NCBI RefSeq assembly: GCF_012584445.1
Contig: NZ_JABAHI010000008.1
Span: 1-64,000, forward strand
Direction of reading: 5' to 3'
Source of the DNA: Olsenella sp. KGMB02461
Lineage (GTDB): Bacteria; Actinomycetota; Coriobacteriia; Coriobacteriales; Atopobiaceae
DNA: 64,000 nucleotides
The number at the start of each line of letters is the position of its first letter. The stretch's first letter is position 1. A program made the position numbers and the translations under genes. Below the pieces are notes generated by a model. The model was not told the DNA's origin. It was given only the letters and a program-made list of their open reading frames with translations, and made no database searches. Below, in pieces: positions 35,373-45,413 of this stretch.

Positions 35373-37952
35373 TCAATGGCGGTTGCCTCCCTGACGGCCC
35401 TGGCCTTTGCGGTTTTGGCCCTGCGGGCCGCTTCCAGTGGGCCTGCCTCCCCTGCGCGGTCCAGAGACTCCACGGGGCCTCTCGCCTTTTGGCTGCCGAG
35501 AAGAGCCGCCCTTCCCATAGGGGCGCTTGCCCTGGGCGGCGCCATCGCCTCGTCCGCCTCGGCCGGGGCGCGAAGGCGTTTTGCGATCGCGCGCAGCAGA
35601 CTCCTTGGCGCGCCTGGCTTTGAGCTCGGCGAGCTTCTCCTCTGAGATCGGCGTGCGGCGCACCAGATAGACGTGGTGGATCTTGGCGTTTCGCTCGAAG
35701 TCTTGGGGGATGGTGCCTTGGGTGACGTCTTGGATCTCAACGCCGGCGCGGCTTAAGGCCTCCACATCAGGAGTGAAGTTCCTCAGGTTGCAGGAGAACA
35801 GGCACACGCCGTCGCGGGTGAGCAGGCGAGAGATGCCAATGAGCAGCTCGGCATGGTCTTCCTGCACATCGAAGGTGCGCGATCCCATGGAGGAGGAGTT
35901 GGAGAACGTGGGGGGATCGCAGTAGATGAGGTCCCAGCGGTTTTTGGTGCGCCGCTGCTCGTCCACCCAGCGCACCACGTCTGCCTTGATGTACTCGTGG
36001 CTCTCTCCCACGAAGCCGTTGCGCTCCATGTTGCGCTGCGCCCAGTCCAAATAGGTGTAGGACAGGTCCACCGTGGTGGTGTAGCCTGCACCGCCGTCGG
36101 CCGCATAGACGGTGCCGGTGCCGGTATAGGCGAAGAGGTTCAAGAAGCGCTTGGAGCCTTGCATGGCCTTGGCCATCTCGCGGATCTCTGCGCGCACCAG
36201 GCGATGGTCCAAGAACAGGCCGCAATCCAGGCGATCTACCAGGTTGATTTCAAAGAGCAGGCCGCCTTCCTCCACCAGCTTGGCGCCGGGGGCAAGCGGA
36301 GCTCCGGCCACCCTGCGAAGCTTGGGCTTGCGCACCCGTGCACCCGGTGCTTTGGACTTCGCCAAGAGTTCCTGGGAGCGGATGGAGCGGGTGATGTCTT
36401 CAGGGGCCGCATACTGCGAGCCTCCCTTGGAATGCTGGCGCACGCGCAGCGCCACGTCCCGGCCTCGGACTCCCACAACTCTTGGGGCCACCGTAAGCAC
36501 GTCGATCAAGCGGCGGCGGACCTTCTCGGCATCGATCTCTTTGGGAGCGGCATACTCTTGCACCACCAGCCAACGGCCGGGCGTTTGAGGGGCTCCCTGG
36601 AACAGGTCCAGTGCCACGTTGTAGTCCGGCAGGTCCTGGTCGTAGACCCGGTAGCAGGTCACGTCTTCTTCCTGGGCCCAGGACTTGCGCGCTTTGGCCA
36701 CCTTCTCCAGGCGGGCGGCAAACTGGTCGGTGGCGGGCACCAGCACGGGGATCTGATCGCCCCCTGCCAGAGTGACCGTGGCCGCCGGCTCTAAGGCCAC
36801 ATTGTCGTAGGCGCGCAGGGTGGCGTCGCCTTTGCCCAGCTTGAGCTCCAGGGTCTCTTGGGGCTCCGTGCCCAGGAGGGCATCCAGAGCGGCGTCGCGG
36901 GTGAGGCAGGCGGCAGGGCAAATCTCGGGCAGTCCCGAGAAAAGCGAGGCCAAGCAAGAGAACGCCTCGGCTTCCCTGGGCGCCTCATCGGCATGGAGCC
37001 AGGAGAGGTCTGCTACTGCCAGGCGGTTCTCGCTCAAACGCTCACCCAAGTGCATCACTTCTTTTACCGAGAAGAACTCCGGTTCCCGGTCGATGCCGGC
37101 GGCGCGCAGGATAGAGCGCACGGCGGTGGCATAGCCATCGCGGCTGTCGGTAGCACAAAGGATCAAGGGGCGGTCTTTGCCCTGGTCTGCCCGGTGCTCA
37201 GCCTCTTTGCAGATGAGCGTCCAGGTGCGGGCGGCATGCTTGAGCCAATGGGTGAACCCCCAGGTCACACGCAGGAGGCCGGGGGCACGATCCAAGGCGA
37301 CCTGAGCGGCTTCTGCCACCAGCGACCCGTTGCCCGCAAAGGCCACAGCTAGAGAAGGGACGACGTCTTCGCTTACCATGTGCTGCCAGCCGGAGGTCCA
37401 GAGCATGGCAGCGGCATAGTCTGCCCTTAGCGCGGGGATGGTGGCTCTGCGCTCGGCGCGCTCATAACCGCGCTGGAACAGCGCGGCGCCAGAAAGGTCG
37501 ATGCCAACGGAGAGGTGCCCCTCGCGCAAGCGCACGCGAATACGAAGGTCAGGGCGCTGGGTGTCCACATTGGGACGCACGCCGCGCATCGCCAACATGC
37601 GGTCGACGATAGCGTCCTTCACACGCTGGGACACATAGCGGGTGTTGTCGAGCCCCGCCGATTCGCCAGTGGAAAAGACGGCAAAAGTGGAGGAGGGGGC
37701 CAAGTGCTCCTCCCAAGGTATGGCAGAAGCTACTTGGTAGAGGTCTTCTGGGCCAGAGATGGGGGCCTGCTCGATAACGGCCACGATGGTGCTGGCCATG
37801 CGGCTCCACATGCAGGCGGTATAGGCGTCGCGCAGGGGTCCCTCGAAAGAAACCTGGCCCATAAGGGGGCGCATTCGAGAAGCGCCAAGGGATTCAAGCT
37901 CTGAAGCCAAGAGGTGCTCAAGACCCGTGGGGCAGGTAGCGTAAAAACGCAT
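35373..37952 (-). CDS. rlmL: RlmKL-type 23S rRNA methyltransferase with degenerate RlmL half
   Basis: An 859-residue protein with the layout of the bifunctional enzyme that makes m2G2445 (RlmL half) and m7G2069 (RlmK half) in 23S rRNA. A THUMP-containing N-terminus and the LSVGIDLSGAALFQRGYE block are clear. In the RlmL half the SAM-binding DPMCGSGT is replaced by VAFAGNGS (203-210), and the NPPYG catalytic motif is replaced by DLSWLHADE (about 315), so this half is probably inactive. The RlmK half is intact: LNLFAYTGTGTVYAADGG and the catalytic DPPTFSNSSSM. The last 70 residues are an Arg/Gly/Lys-rich disordered tail, likely RNA-binding. Confidence 0.87.
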   Translation of the reverse strand: MRFYATCPTGLEHLLASELESLGASRMRPLMGQVSFEGPLRDAYTACMWSRMASTIVAVIEQAPISGPEDLYQVASAIPWEEHLAPSSTFAVFSTGESAGLDNTRYVSQRVKDAIVDRMLAMRGVRPNVDTQRPDLRIRVRLREGHLSVGIDLSGAALFQRGYERAERRATIPALRADYAAAMLWTSGWQHMVSEDVVPSLAVAFAGNGSLVAEAAQVALDRAPGLLRVTWGFTHWLKHAARTWTLICKEAEHRADQGKDRPLILCATDSRDGYATAVRSILRAAGIDREPEFFSVKEVMHLGERLSENRLAVADLSWLHADEAPREAEAFSCLASLFSGLPEICPAACLTRDAALDALLGTEPQETLELKLGKGDATLRAYDNVALEPAATVTLAGGDQIPVLVPATDQFAARLEKVAKARKSWAQEEDVTCYRVYDQDLPDYNVALDLFQGAPQTPGRWLVVQEYAAPKEIDAEKVRRRLIDVLTVAPRVVGVRGRDVALRVRQHSKGGSQYAAPEDITRSIRSQELLAKSKAPGARVRKPKLRRVAGAPLAPGAKLVEEGGLLFEINLVDRLDCGLFLDHRLVRAEIREMAKAMQGSKRFLNLFAYTGTGTVYAADGGAGYTTTVDLSYTYLDWAQRNMERNGFVGESHEYIKADVVRWVDEQRRTKNRWDLIYCDPPTFSNSSSMGSRTFDVQEDHAELLIGISRLLTRDGVCLFSCNLRNFTPDVEALSRAGVEIQDVTQGTIPQDFERNAKIHHVYLVRRTPISEEKLAELKARRAKESAARDRKTPSRPGRGGRGDGAAQGKRPYGKGGSSRQPKGERPRGVSGPRRGGRPTGSGPQGQNRKGQGRQGGNRH

Positions 37953-38074
37953 ATAGCCGCCTTTCTTCCTTTTTCAAGCAGACACAGACACCATCCTAAC
38001 GGTCTCAGGCGCCTATGTCTGCTAATTCATACCATTGGCCCAGCAGGCCTCAGTTATCTTGTGCTCCTTGGCGG

Positions 38075-38986
38075 TTAGAGCTCTACCGAGAGATAGCGCT
38101 CGCCGGTATCCGGCAGCACGGCGACGATGACGGCTCCCTCAAAGTCAGGGCGAGAAGCCAGCGCCAAGGCGGCTGCCACCGCAGCGCCCGAGGAGATGCC
38201 CACTAAAAGCCCCAGCTCTTCTGAGAGGCGCACTTTGGCGGCGATGGCGTCGTCAGAGGTGACAGGCACAACCTCGTCTACCACCGAAGCGTCGTAGTTG
38301 TCAGGGATGAAGTTGGCGCCGATGCCTTGGATCTTGTGGGGCCCGGCGGGCTTTCCGACAAGCACCTGAGACTCGGCAGGCTCCACGGCAACCGAATAGA
38401 CGGAGGGCTTCATCTCTTTGAGGAAGCGTGCGGTGCCAGAGATGGTGCCGCCGGTGCCTACACCGGCCACGATGGCATCCACGCCGCCATCGGTGTCATG
38501 CCAGATCTCAGGGCCAGTGGTGCGGTAGTGGGCCAGAGGGTTCTCGGGATTAGAGAACTGGCCCATGACCTTGGCTCCCTCGATCTCTTTCTCCAACTGA
38601 GCGGCCTTGTCCACCGAGCCTGCCATACCTTCGGGGCCCGGGGTGAGCACGATTTTCGCACCATAGGCCGCCGCAAGCTTGCGGCGCTCGACGCTCATGG
38701 TCTCAGGCATCACCAAGATCATGGAATAGCCGCGCTCGGCAGCGATCATGGCCAGCCCCACGCCGGTGTTGCCGCTGGTGGGCTCGATGATGGTGCCTCC
38801 GGGCTTGAGCGTGCCGTCCAGCTCTGCGGCGTCGACCATGGCGCGGGCTATGCGGTCTTTTGCAGAGCCGCCAGGGTTTTTGGCTTCGAGCTTGCCCAAG
38901 ATGGTGGCCCTGCCTTCGCAAAGCAGCGACAGGTCTACCAGCGGGGTATCTCCAATGGCTGCGCTTACGCTGGTGGCGATGTTCAT
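38075..38986 (-). CDS. cysK: Cysteine synthase A (O-acetylserine sulfhydrylase)
   Basis: A 303-residue PLP enzyme making cysteine from O-acetylserine and sulfide. The PLP lysine lies in NPGGSAKDR, the substrate loop is PTSGNTGVGLA, and the phosphate loop is GVGTGGTISGTARFLK. GISSGAA and the C-terminal LPDTGERYLS are standard. AAGGAGG before the ATG at 38986 fixes the start; a longer open frame upstream is not coding. It follows engB on the same strand after 92 bases. Confidence 0.96.
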   Translation of the reverse strand: MNIATSVSAAIGDTPLVDLSLLCEGRATILGKLEAKNPGGSAKDRIARAMVDAAELDGTLKPGGTIIEPTSGNTGVGLAMIAAERGYSMILVMPETMSVERRKLAAAYGAKIVLTPGPEGMAGSVDKAAQLEKEIEGAKVMGQFSNPENPLAHYRTTGPEIWHDTDGGVDAIVAGVGTGGTISGTARFLKEMKPSVYSVAVEPAESQVLVGKPAGPHKIQGIGANFIPDNYDASVVDEVVPVTSDDAIAAKVRLSEELGLLVGISSGAAVAAALALASRPDFEGAVIVAVLPDTGERYLSVEL

Positions 38987-39078
38987 AGATCCTCCTTGGT
39001 ATCGCCTGGTTAAAACCGCTCTCTTGGCCATGCCTCTGGGCGTGGCAGGGGAGCGTGATGACTTGGTACCCAAAGCCG

Positions 39079-39666
39079 TTAGAGCGTTGCCTTTGCGATG
39101 GCGGCTTTGATCTCGTCAATGCCGGCGCCGGTGGCAGAGGAGCTCACCAAAAGATCCGACGGCTCCATCCCCAGCTCCTTGGCGATCAAGGACCTTTGGC
39201 GCCCCTGTTGCGAGCGGTTGAGCTTATCGGCTTTAGTAAGCACGATTTGCAAGGGGTAGTCGCCTTCTTGGAGGAAGGCCACCATGTCGCGGTCGAGGGC
39301 AGAGGGCTCGTGGCGTATGTCTATCAAAGAGATCACCAGGTTGAAGCTGCGCTCCTGGCCAAAGTAGCCGGCGATGAGGTCTGCCCACCGTTGCTTTTCT
39401 GAGCCGCTGACGGCTGCATAACCGTAACCGGGCAGATCCACTAGATAGATGCCGTCCACATCATAGAAGTTGATAGTGGCCGTTTTGCCGGGCTTGGCGC
39501 TTACCTTGGCCAACGCCTTGCGACCTACCAGCCGGTTGAGCAGGGACGACTTGCCCACGTTGGAGCGCCCAACAATGGCTACCTCGGGACGAGCGGCCTC
39601 TGGCAGCTGTTCAGCAGTGCCAAAGGCCGCCTCGAAGCGGGCGTCAGAATAGTTGATCTTTGCCAT
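39079..39666 (-). CDS. engB: Ribosome-biogenesis GTPase EngB (YsxC/YihA)
   Basis: A 195-residue GTPase needed for large-subunit ribosome assembly. G1 is GRSNVGKSS, G3 is DLPGYGYA, G4 is TKADKL, and G5 lies near VSSSATG. Length is normal for the family. AAAGG sits just before the ATG on the minus strand. It lies upstream of cysK and divergent from the phosphoglucomutase gene. Confidence 0.96.
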   Translation of the reverse strand: MAKINYSDARFEAAFGTAEQLPEAARPEVAIVGRSNVGKSSLLNRLVGRKALAKVSAKPGKTATINFYDVDGIYLVDLPGYGYAAVSGSEKQRWADLIAGYFGQERSFNLVISLIDIRHEPSALDRDMVAFLQEGDYPLQIVLTKADKLNRSQQGRQRSLIAKELGMEPSDLLVSSSATGAGIDEIKAAIAKATL

Positions 39667-39903
39667 AGGGATGCCTTTCTATGCGCGTCTCTGTTCATGA
39701 TGCCCGACTCGACGGCCTGCTATGGCCCCGGTGCATATATTTGCGGATTCTTCTGTTAAAAAAGTGCGTTGGCCTCCATTCAGCCTACTACCAGGGTTGT
39801 AGGGACAGGCGCGCTTCTAAAATGAGCTGAAGAGGAGTCACGCAGGTTTCTTTTAGGGACCTGTGGATTTGGTTCCACACATATCCACAAGGAAGGGATA
39901 CCC

Positions 39904-41634
39904 ATGGAAAAGACCATCCAGGAGCGCGCGCAGCTCTGGAAAGAGAATGTCGACGAACCTGAGCTCATCGCCGAGCTTGAGGATCTGTTGGCCAAGAACG
40001 ATGAAGATTCTATTGTCGATGCCTTCTATCGCGATCTGGAGTTTGGCACCGCCGGCCTTCGCGGCGTGCTGGGCGTAGGCACCAACCGCATGAACGTCTA
40101 CACCGTCTCCCAGGCCACCCAAGGCCTGGCAGACTATCTGAACGCCCACTTCGAGAACCCTTGCGTGGCCATCATGCGCGACTCGCGCAACAAGGGCGAG
40201 GAGTTTGTGAAGGCCGCTGCCAGCGTGCTCGCCGCCAACGGCGTGAAGTCTTTGGTGGCTCCTCGCATCGAGCCGGTGCCCGTGCTCTCCTTCACCACCC
40301 GTCATCTGGAGTGCTCGGCAGGCATCGTCATCACTGCCTCCCACAACCCCGCTCCCTACAACGGCTACAAGGTCTACGGTCCCGACGGCTGCCAGATCGC
40401 CAATGAGGCTGCCGACGAGATCCAGGATTCCATCAACAAGACCGACATCTTCAACGGCGTGAAGACCATGGACTTTGGTCAAGCCGAGGAGCAGGGCCTG
40501 GTGAGCTGGATCCCCGATCAGGTCATCGAGGACTACCTGGACGCCATCCAGACTGTCTCTGTTCCTGGCTGCGTGGCCGAGAACGGCTCCTTCAAGGTGG
40601 TCTACACCCCGCTCAACGGAAGCGGCCTGGAGTGCGTCACCAAGATTTTGTCTCGCGTAGGCATCGACAACGTGGTGGTAGTGCCTGAGCAAAAAGAGCC
40701 CAACGGCGATTTCCCCACCTGCCCCTATCCCAACCCCGAGATCCGCGAGGCTCTGCAAAAGGGCTTGGAGCTCTGCGACGAGGTCAAGCCCGACCTGCTT
40801 CTGGCCACTGACCCCGACGCCGACCGCGTGGGCGTCGCCGTGCCTCACAACGGCGACTACAAGCTGCTCTCCGGCAACGAGGTAGGCGTCCTGCTTATCG
40901 ACTGGCTCACCCGCCTCAAGCAGGAGGCTGGCGAGGACGTCGCCCGCAAGGTGGCCGTCTCCACCATCGTCTCCAGCTCCATGCCGGACGCGCTGGCCGC
41001 CCGCTACGGCTTCGAGATGCGCCGCGTGCTCACCGGCTTCAAATACATCGGCGGCCAGATCGACATGCTCACCTCCAAGGGCGAGGGCGACCGCTACCTG
41101 CTGGGCTTCGAGGAGTCCTACGGCTATCTGGCCGGCACCCACGCTCGCGACAAGGATGCCGTGGTCACTTCCATGCTCATCTGCGAGATGGCCGGCTGGT
41201 ATGCCAAGCAGGGCAAAGACCTCTACGAGGCCATGGACGAGCTCTACCGCGAGTTTGGCTTCTACCTCAACGGCGTGGTGAACGTCACCTTCCCCGGCGC
41301 CGCTGGCGCCGACAAGATGGCTTCCATCATGGCCGCCCTGCGCGAGCAGCAGCCTGCCACCATTGCCGGCTACGACGTCGAGGGCTATACCGACTACGCC
41401 TCGGGCGTCGAGATGCCCATCGTCAACAAGGATCCTGAGGACCCCATCCAGATCCTGCCCTCCGCCAACGTGCTGGAGTTCCGTCTCGCTGGCGGCCACA
41501 AGGTCATCGTGCGCCCCTCGGGCACCGAGCCCAAGATCAAGGCGTACCTGTTCTCTGTGGGCGAGACCCGCGAAGAGGCCGAGGCCGTCCAGGACAAGCT
41601 GGCCATCGACGCCAAGGAGAACCTGCTGGCCTAA
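39904..41634 (+). CDS. pgm: Phosphoglucomutase/phosphomannomutase (alpha-D-phosphohexomutase)
   Basis: A 576-residue enzyme interconverting hexose 1- and 6-phosphates. The phosphoserine loop is TASHNPAPYNGYKVYG, the metal loop DPDADRVGVAV, the sugar loop contains FEESYGYL, and the phosphate-binding loop is RPSGTEPKIKAY. The N-terminal FGTAGLRGVLGVG block is typical of the larger PgcA-like group. AAGGGA precedes the ATG. It supplies glucose 1-phosphate for glycogen or cell-surface polysaccharide. Codon use is strongly biased to C-ending codons, as for a highly expressed gene. Confidence 0.95.
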   Translation: MEKTIQERAQLWKENVDEPELIAELEDLLAKNDEDSIVDAFYRDLEFGTAGLRGVLGVGTNRMNVYTVSQATQGLADYLNAHFENPCVAIMRDSRNKGEEFVKAAASVLAANGVKSLVAPRIEPVPVLSFTTRHLECSAGIVITASHNPAPYNGYKVYGPDGCQIANEAADEIQDSINKTDIFNGVKTMDFGQAEEQGLVSWIPDQVIEDYLDAIQTVSVPGCVAENGSFKVVYTPLNGSGLECVTKILSRVGIDNVVVVPEQKEPNGDFPTCPYPNPEIREALQKGLELCDEVKPDLLLATDPDADRVGVAVPHNGDYKLLSGNEVGVLLIDWLTRLKQEAGEDVARKVAVSTIVSSSMPDALAARYGFEMRRVLTGFKYIGGQIDMLTSKGEGDRYLLGFEESYGYLAGTHARDKDAVVTSMLICEMAGWYAKQGKDLYEAMDELYREFGFYLNGVVNVTFPGAAGADKMASIMAALREQQPATIAGYDVEGYTDYASGVEMPIVNKDPEDPIQILPSANVLEFRLAGGHKVIVRPSGTEPKIKAYLFSVGETREEAEAVQDKLAIDAKENLLA

Positions 41635-41678
41635 GCGCGCTCCTAAGGGGATCCGCGGCGCCGTGCGCGCCCTACTGA

Positions 41679-41716
41679 AGAAGGCACCTCATCTTTTGAG
41701 ATGGGGTGCCTTCTCT
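41679..41716 (+). terminator. Rho-independent terminator of pgm
   Basis: AGAAGGCACCTCATCT and AGATGGGGTGCCTTCT form a long stem with a TTTG loop (one mismatch), ending in TTCTCTTGTG. Confidence 0.85.
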
Positions 41717-41753
41717 TGTGCATCCAATGAGAGACAACGCTCTCTGAGCCACG

Positions 41754-41789
41754 GGAGGCCTTGAGAGGGCAGGACGCCCGTTGGCCTCC
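41754..41789 (-). terminator. Hairpin after the C39-like gene
   Basis: On the minus strand GGAGGCC (41789-41783) pairs with GGCCTCC (41760-41754). It begins directly after the repeat motif AAGGGTTTCTCGGCA (41805-41791). No T run follows. Confidence 0.45.
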
Positions 41790-41790
41790 T

Positions 41791-41805
41791 TGCCGAGAAA
41801 CCCTT
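41791..41805 (-). repeat. GGGYTTCTCGGCA motif copy (after C39-like gene)
   Basis: On the minus strand AAGGGTTTCTCGGCA begins 5 bases after the stop, sense orientation. Confidence 0.85.
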
Positions 41806-41809
41806 GGCC

Positions 41810-42940
41810 TCAGGACTTGGCAGCGGCGCTAAACCTGAAGGCACTAGCGAGGTCGGAGGCTACGGTCGCCGGATCCCACTGATGGGCGCTGTTGGCCGTG
41901 GAGGCGGGATCGTAGACCTTGAGAGCGCCATCGTCGCCGGGAGCCAAAAGCACCCAGTGGGTGGTGGCGCCTAGAGCCCCGCCGCTGGTCTGGGCTACCA
42001 CGTATGCGTTGTCTTTGAGGGCATCGGCGACCACAGAGACCTGGTTGCCGGCTTGAGAGGCTCCTTGCGTGCCGCTCTGAGCGCTGGAGCTATCGGAAGA
42101 CTGCGAGGATTCGCCAGAGGTGGCGGAGGCGATATCCAGCGGCGTGACGGTGACGCCTAGGTCGGAGCTCTTCTCGGTAAAGAAAGAGGGATCGGTGCCT
42201 GAGTCCCCGGTGGCCTTGGAGGCATCGGCTGCCAGCTTGGCGATGGCGGCAGGGGAGAGGTCGGGGCTGCCGGTAAGGGCCATGATCGCCATAGAGGCGG
42301 CTACTGGGCCTGAACCTGCAGTGGCCATATAGCCGTCGCCGTAGCTGCGGTAGCCCCACTGAAGATCCCAATCAAACAGCTCGGGGACGGTGCCTGCGGT
42401 GAGGTCGCCGGTGTAGGCGGCGGGCTCTTGGGAGTCGGCGTCTTTGCCGGCGGTGGGCCAGTTGTAGACAAAGGAGACTGCGCCAGGCTCTGCCAGGGCA
42501 AGAGAAAGCAGGGACTCGGGATAGTTCTCTGGATGCTGAGCCAGCTCTTCGATTTGCTGGGCGCGGGCGAGGGCCTGGGAGTAACCGGTTTTAAGGTCGT
42601 TGGGCATCTGCTCTGAGACTTGAGGGGCCTCAGGCGCGGCTTCTTGGGGATGCGAGCAGGAGGCCACCCAAAAGATGATAAGGACGATCACAATAAGGAT
42701 GGCGGCGGCCAGCACGATGAAGTGAGGGTCTACGGCATTGATGCGCCCCCGGCGCCCCGCGAAGTTGATGGGGTGGCGCTGGAGCTGATAGCCGCTGGCG
42801 TTGCGCCGACGCTGGCTGGGTGTCTGCAGCCCGCGACCGTGGAGCTGCGGGGAGCCGGTGCGGCGGCGTTGGCGCGATCTGGAGGAATTGGTGTGCCTGA
42901 GCGGCGGACGCTCGCTTCCCAAATGTTGGTTCTCGTTCAC
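41810..42940 (-). CDS. Membrane-anchored C39-like peptidase domain protein
   Basis: About 376 residues. An Arg/Gln-rich cytosolic N-terminus is followed by one membrane segment (FIVLAAAILIVIVLIIFWV) and an extracytoplasmic domain of the C39-like peptidase type: WDLQWGYRSYGDGYMATAGSGPVAASMAI aligns with the usual WGY-YG-GCGPT block, and TTHWVLL carries the likely catalytic His. The catalytic Cys position is Ser (codon 42311-42313). A Ser/Gly-rich loop interrupts the domain. The GTG at 42940 follows GAGGGGG closely; an in-frame ATG at 43015 has no ribosome site. It could be a binding or inactive derivative. Divergent from argR. Confidence 0.75.
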   Translation of the reverse strand: MNENQHLGSERPPLRHTNSSRSRQRRRTGSPQLHGRGLQTPSQRRRNASGYQLQRHPINFAGRRGRINAVDPHFIVLAAAILIVIVLIIFWVASCSHPQEAAPEAPQVSEQMPNDLKTGYSQALARAQQIEELAQHPENYPESLLSLALAEPGAVSFVYNWPTAGKDADSQEPAAYTGDLTAGTVPELFDWDLQWGYRSYGDGYMATAGSGPVAASMAIMALTGSPDLSPAAIAKLAADASKATGDSGTDPSFFTEKSSDLGVTVTPLDIASATSGESSQSSDSSSAQSGTQGASQAGNQVSVVADALKDNAYVVAQTSGGALGATTHWVLLAPGDDGALKVYDPASTANSAHQWDPATVASDLASAFRFSAAAKS

Positions 42941-43283
42941 AAATCCCCCTCGATACGTAATAGCGCGATGGTTCGAATAGAGCTCAATTGGATCCATGAT
43001 AGCTTCTTTAGACAAGGGCTAAAAAATAGTCATGTTCTTGGGCTTCAGGAACCTGGTTGCTGCCGATAAAAACACCGATGGCCGAAGGATTTCTACCGTT
43101 GACCGTGCCTCAATTGTTACGAAACAATCAATAGACAGCCATTAAGTGCATCAAAACTCTTTTGACAAGCCAAACTCTTTCTAAATCGCTGGGATTTCTC
43201 TTATGAGAGAGATGGGCGTTTCATACATCGTGATGCATGAAAGGTCTCCAGCACCAAAGGATTTGCGCGGAAAGGAGGAGCTC
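42941..43283. promoter_or_regulatory. Divergent control region of the C39-like gene and argR
   Basis: About 340 bases, AT-rich in 43020-43200. It holds TTGACA at 43162-43167 as a -35 candidate with a poor -10, and a near-perfect 24-base palindrome, TTTCAT-ACATC-GT-GATGC-ATGAAA, at 43219-43242. This lies 41 bases before the argR start codon, a good place for autoregulation. The 17-mer at 43147-43163 resembles one upstream of amtB. Confidence 0.5.
43219..43242. promoter_or_regulatory. 24-base palindrome, candidate ArgR operator
   Basis: The arms TTTCATACATCG and TGATGCATGAAA match except for one base pair per side. It lies upstream of the repressor start. It does not match the E. coli ARG box closely, so the assignment rests on position only. 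Confidence 0.45.
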
Positions 43284-43718
43284 TTGGTTAAGGGACGCAA
43301 CGATCGTCAAGACGCGATCCGCGAGATCGTGCGCAGCAAGAGCATCCGTACCCAGCGCGTGCTGGTCCAAGAGCTTGAGGCTGAGGGCTATGTGTGCACT
43401 CAGGCTACCGTCTCTCGCGACATTGCAGACATGGGTTTGCGCAAGCTTCCTGAGGGCGTGTATGTGTTGGCTGAGGACCTTCATCTTCAGCGTATGGTTT
43501 CTGAGCTGGTTATCGACGTGACCGCATCCAGCAGCTTGGTGCTGGTGAAAGCCCAGCCGGGGACTGCCTCTGGCATCGCTGCCGCCATCGATGCGGCAGA
43601 TCTCCCAGAAGTGGTGGGAACCTTGGCGGGCAATGACACCATTTTGGTGGTGGCCACTTCCCCTGAGGCAGCTCAGGCCTTTGAGAAGCACATAGACAAG
43701 CTTCGCAACTTCCGATGA
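43284..43718 (+). CDS. argR: Arginine repressor ArgR
   Basis: A hexameric arginine-responsive regulator. From the TTG at 43284, preceded by AAAGGAGG at 43270-43277, it has 144 residues, the normal family length; an ATG at 43203 would add 27 unrelated residues across the candidate operator. The N-terminal winged helix (RQDAIREIVRSKSIRTQRVLVQEL, with TQATVSRDIADMGLRKLP as recognition part) and the C-terminal arginine-binding domain (LVLVKAQPGTASGIAAAID, AGNDTILVVA) are complete. argG and argH follow on the same strand. Confidence 0.95.
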   Translation: MVKGRNDRQDAIREIVRSKSIRTQRVLVQELEAEGYVCTQATVSRDIADMGLRKLPEGVYVLAEDLHLQRMVSELVIDVTASSSLVLVKAQPGTASGIAAAIDAADLPEVVGTLAGNDTILVVATSPEAAQAFEKHIDKLRNFR

Positions 43719-43925
43719 TAGCGGCCATCCGGTGATGTGATCCCGGGTGTCCGCGCCCCAGACCCCAGCCGCACTAGGGTATGACGCCCTGGTGGGTTGG
43801 CCGCGCCGTTGGTAGGTCCCAACGGGCGGGCAGTCCTCAAGCAACGACTTCAAAAACTACATAGTCGTCTTTCACAGCTTTATTTAAGGCTTGTGATCGT
43901 CTCGAATCTCGCGAAGGAGCTTCTC

Positions 43926-45272
<1,347 letters not shown>

Positions 45273-45300
45273 ACAACCGCCCTACCTCTCGTCACAGGGG

Positions 45301-45340
45301 CGCAGGCTTTTGGTGCAGCGACTCGGGCCAAAAGCCTGCG
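45301..45340 (+). terminator. Hairpin between argG and argH
   Basis: CGCAGGCTTTTGG (45301-45313) pairs perfectly with CCAAAAGCCTGCG (45328-45340) around a 14-base loop. No T run follows, so it may stabilise or attenuate rather than fully terminate. Confidence 0.6.
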
Positions 45341-45413
45341 CATCTCTGTCTTCAAGATTCCTTGCCGATACACGCCGCCATCTCAGATGGCGCCATGCCA
45401 GAAAGTAGGACCT

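Noticed and set aside
39853-41499. A 548-codon open frame antisense to phosphoglucomutase, and similar long antisense frames under argG, tyrS, the PBP and the NagA-like gene
   Set aside because: They mirror the strong third-position C bias of the true gene on the other strand, match no family, and lack ribosome sites.
42971-42990. GGTTCGAAT, a tRNA T-loop-like string
   Set aside because: No acceptor, D or anticodon stem can be formed around it.
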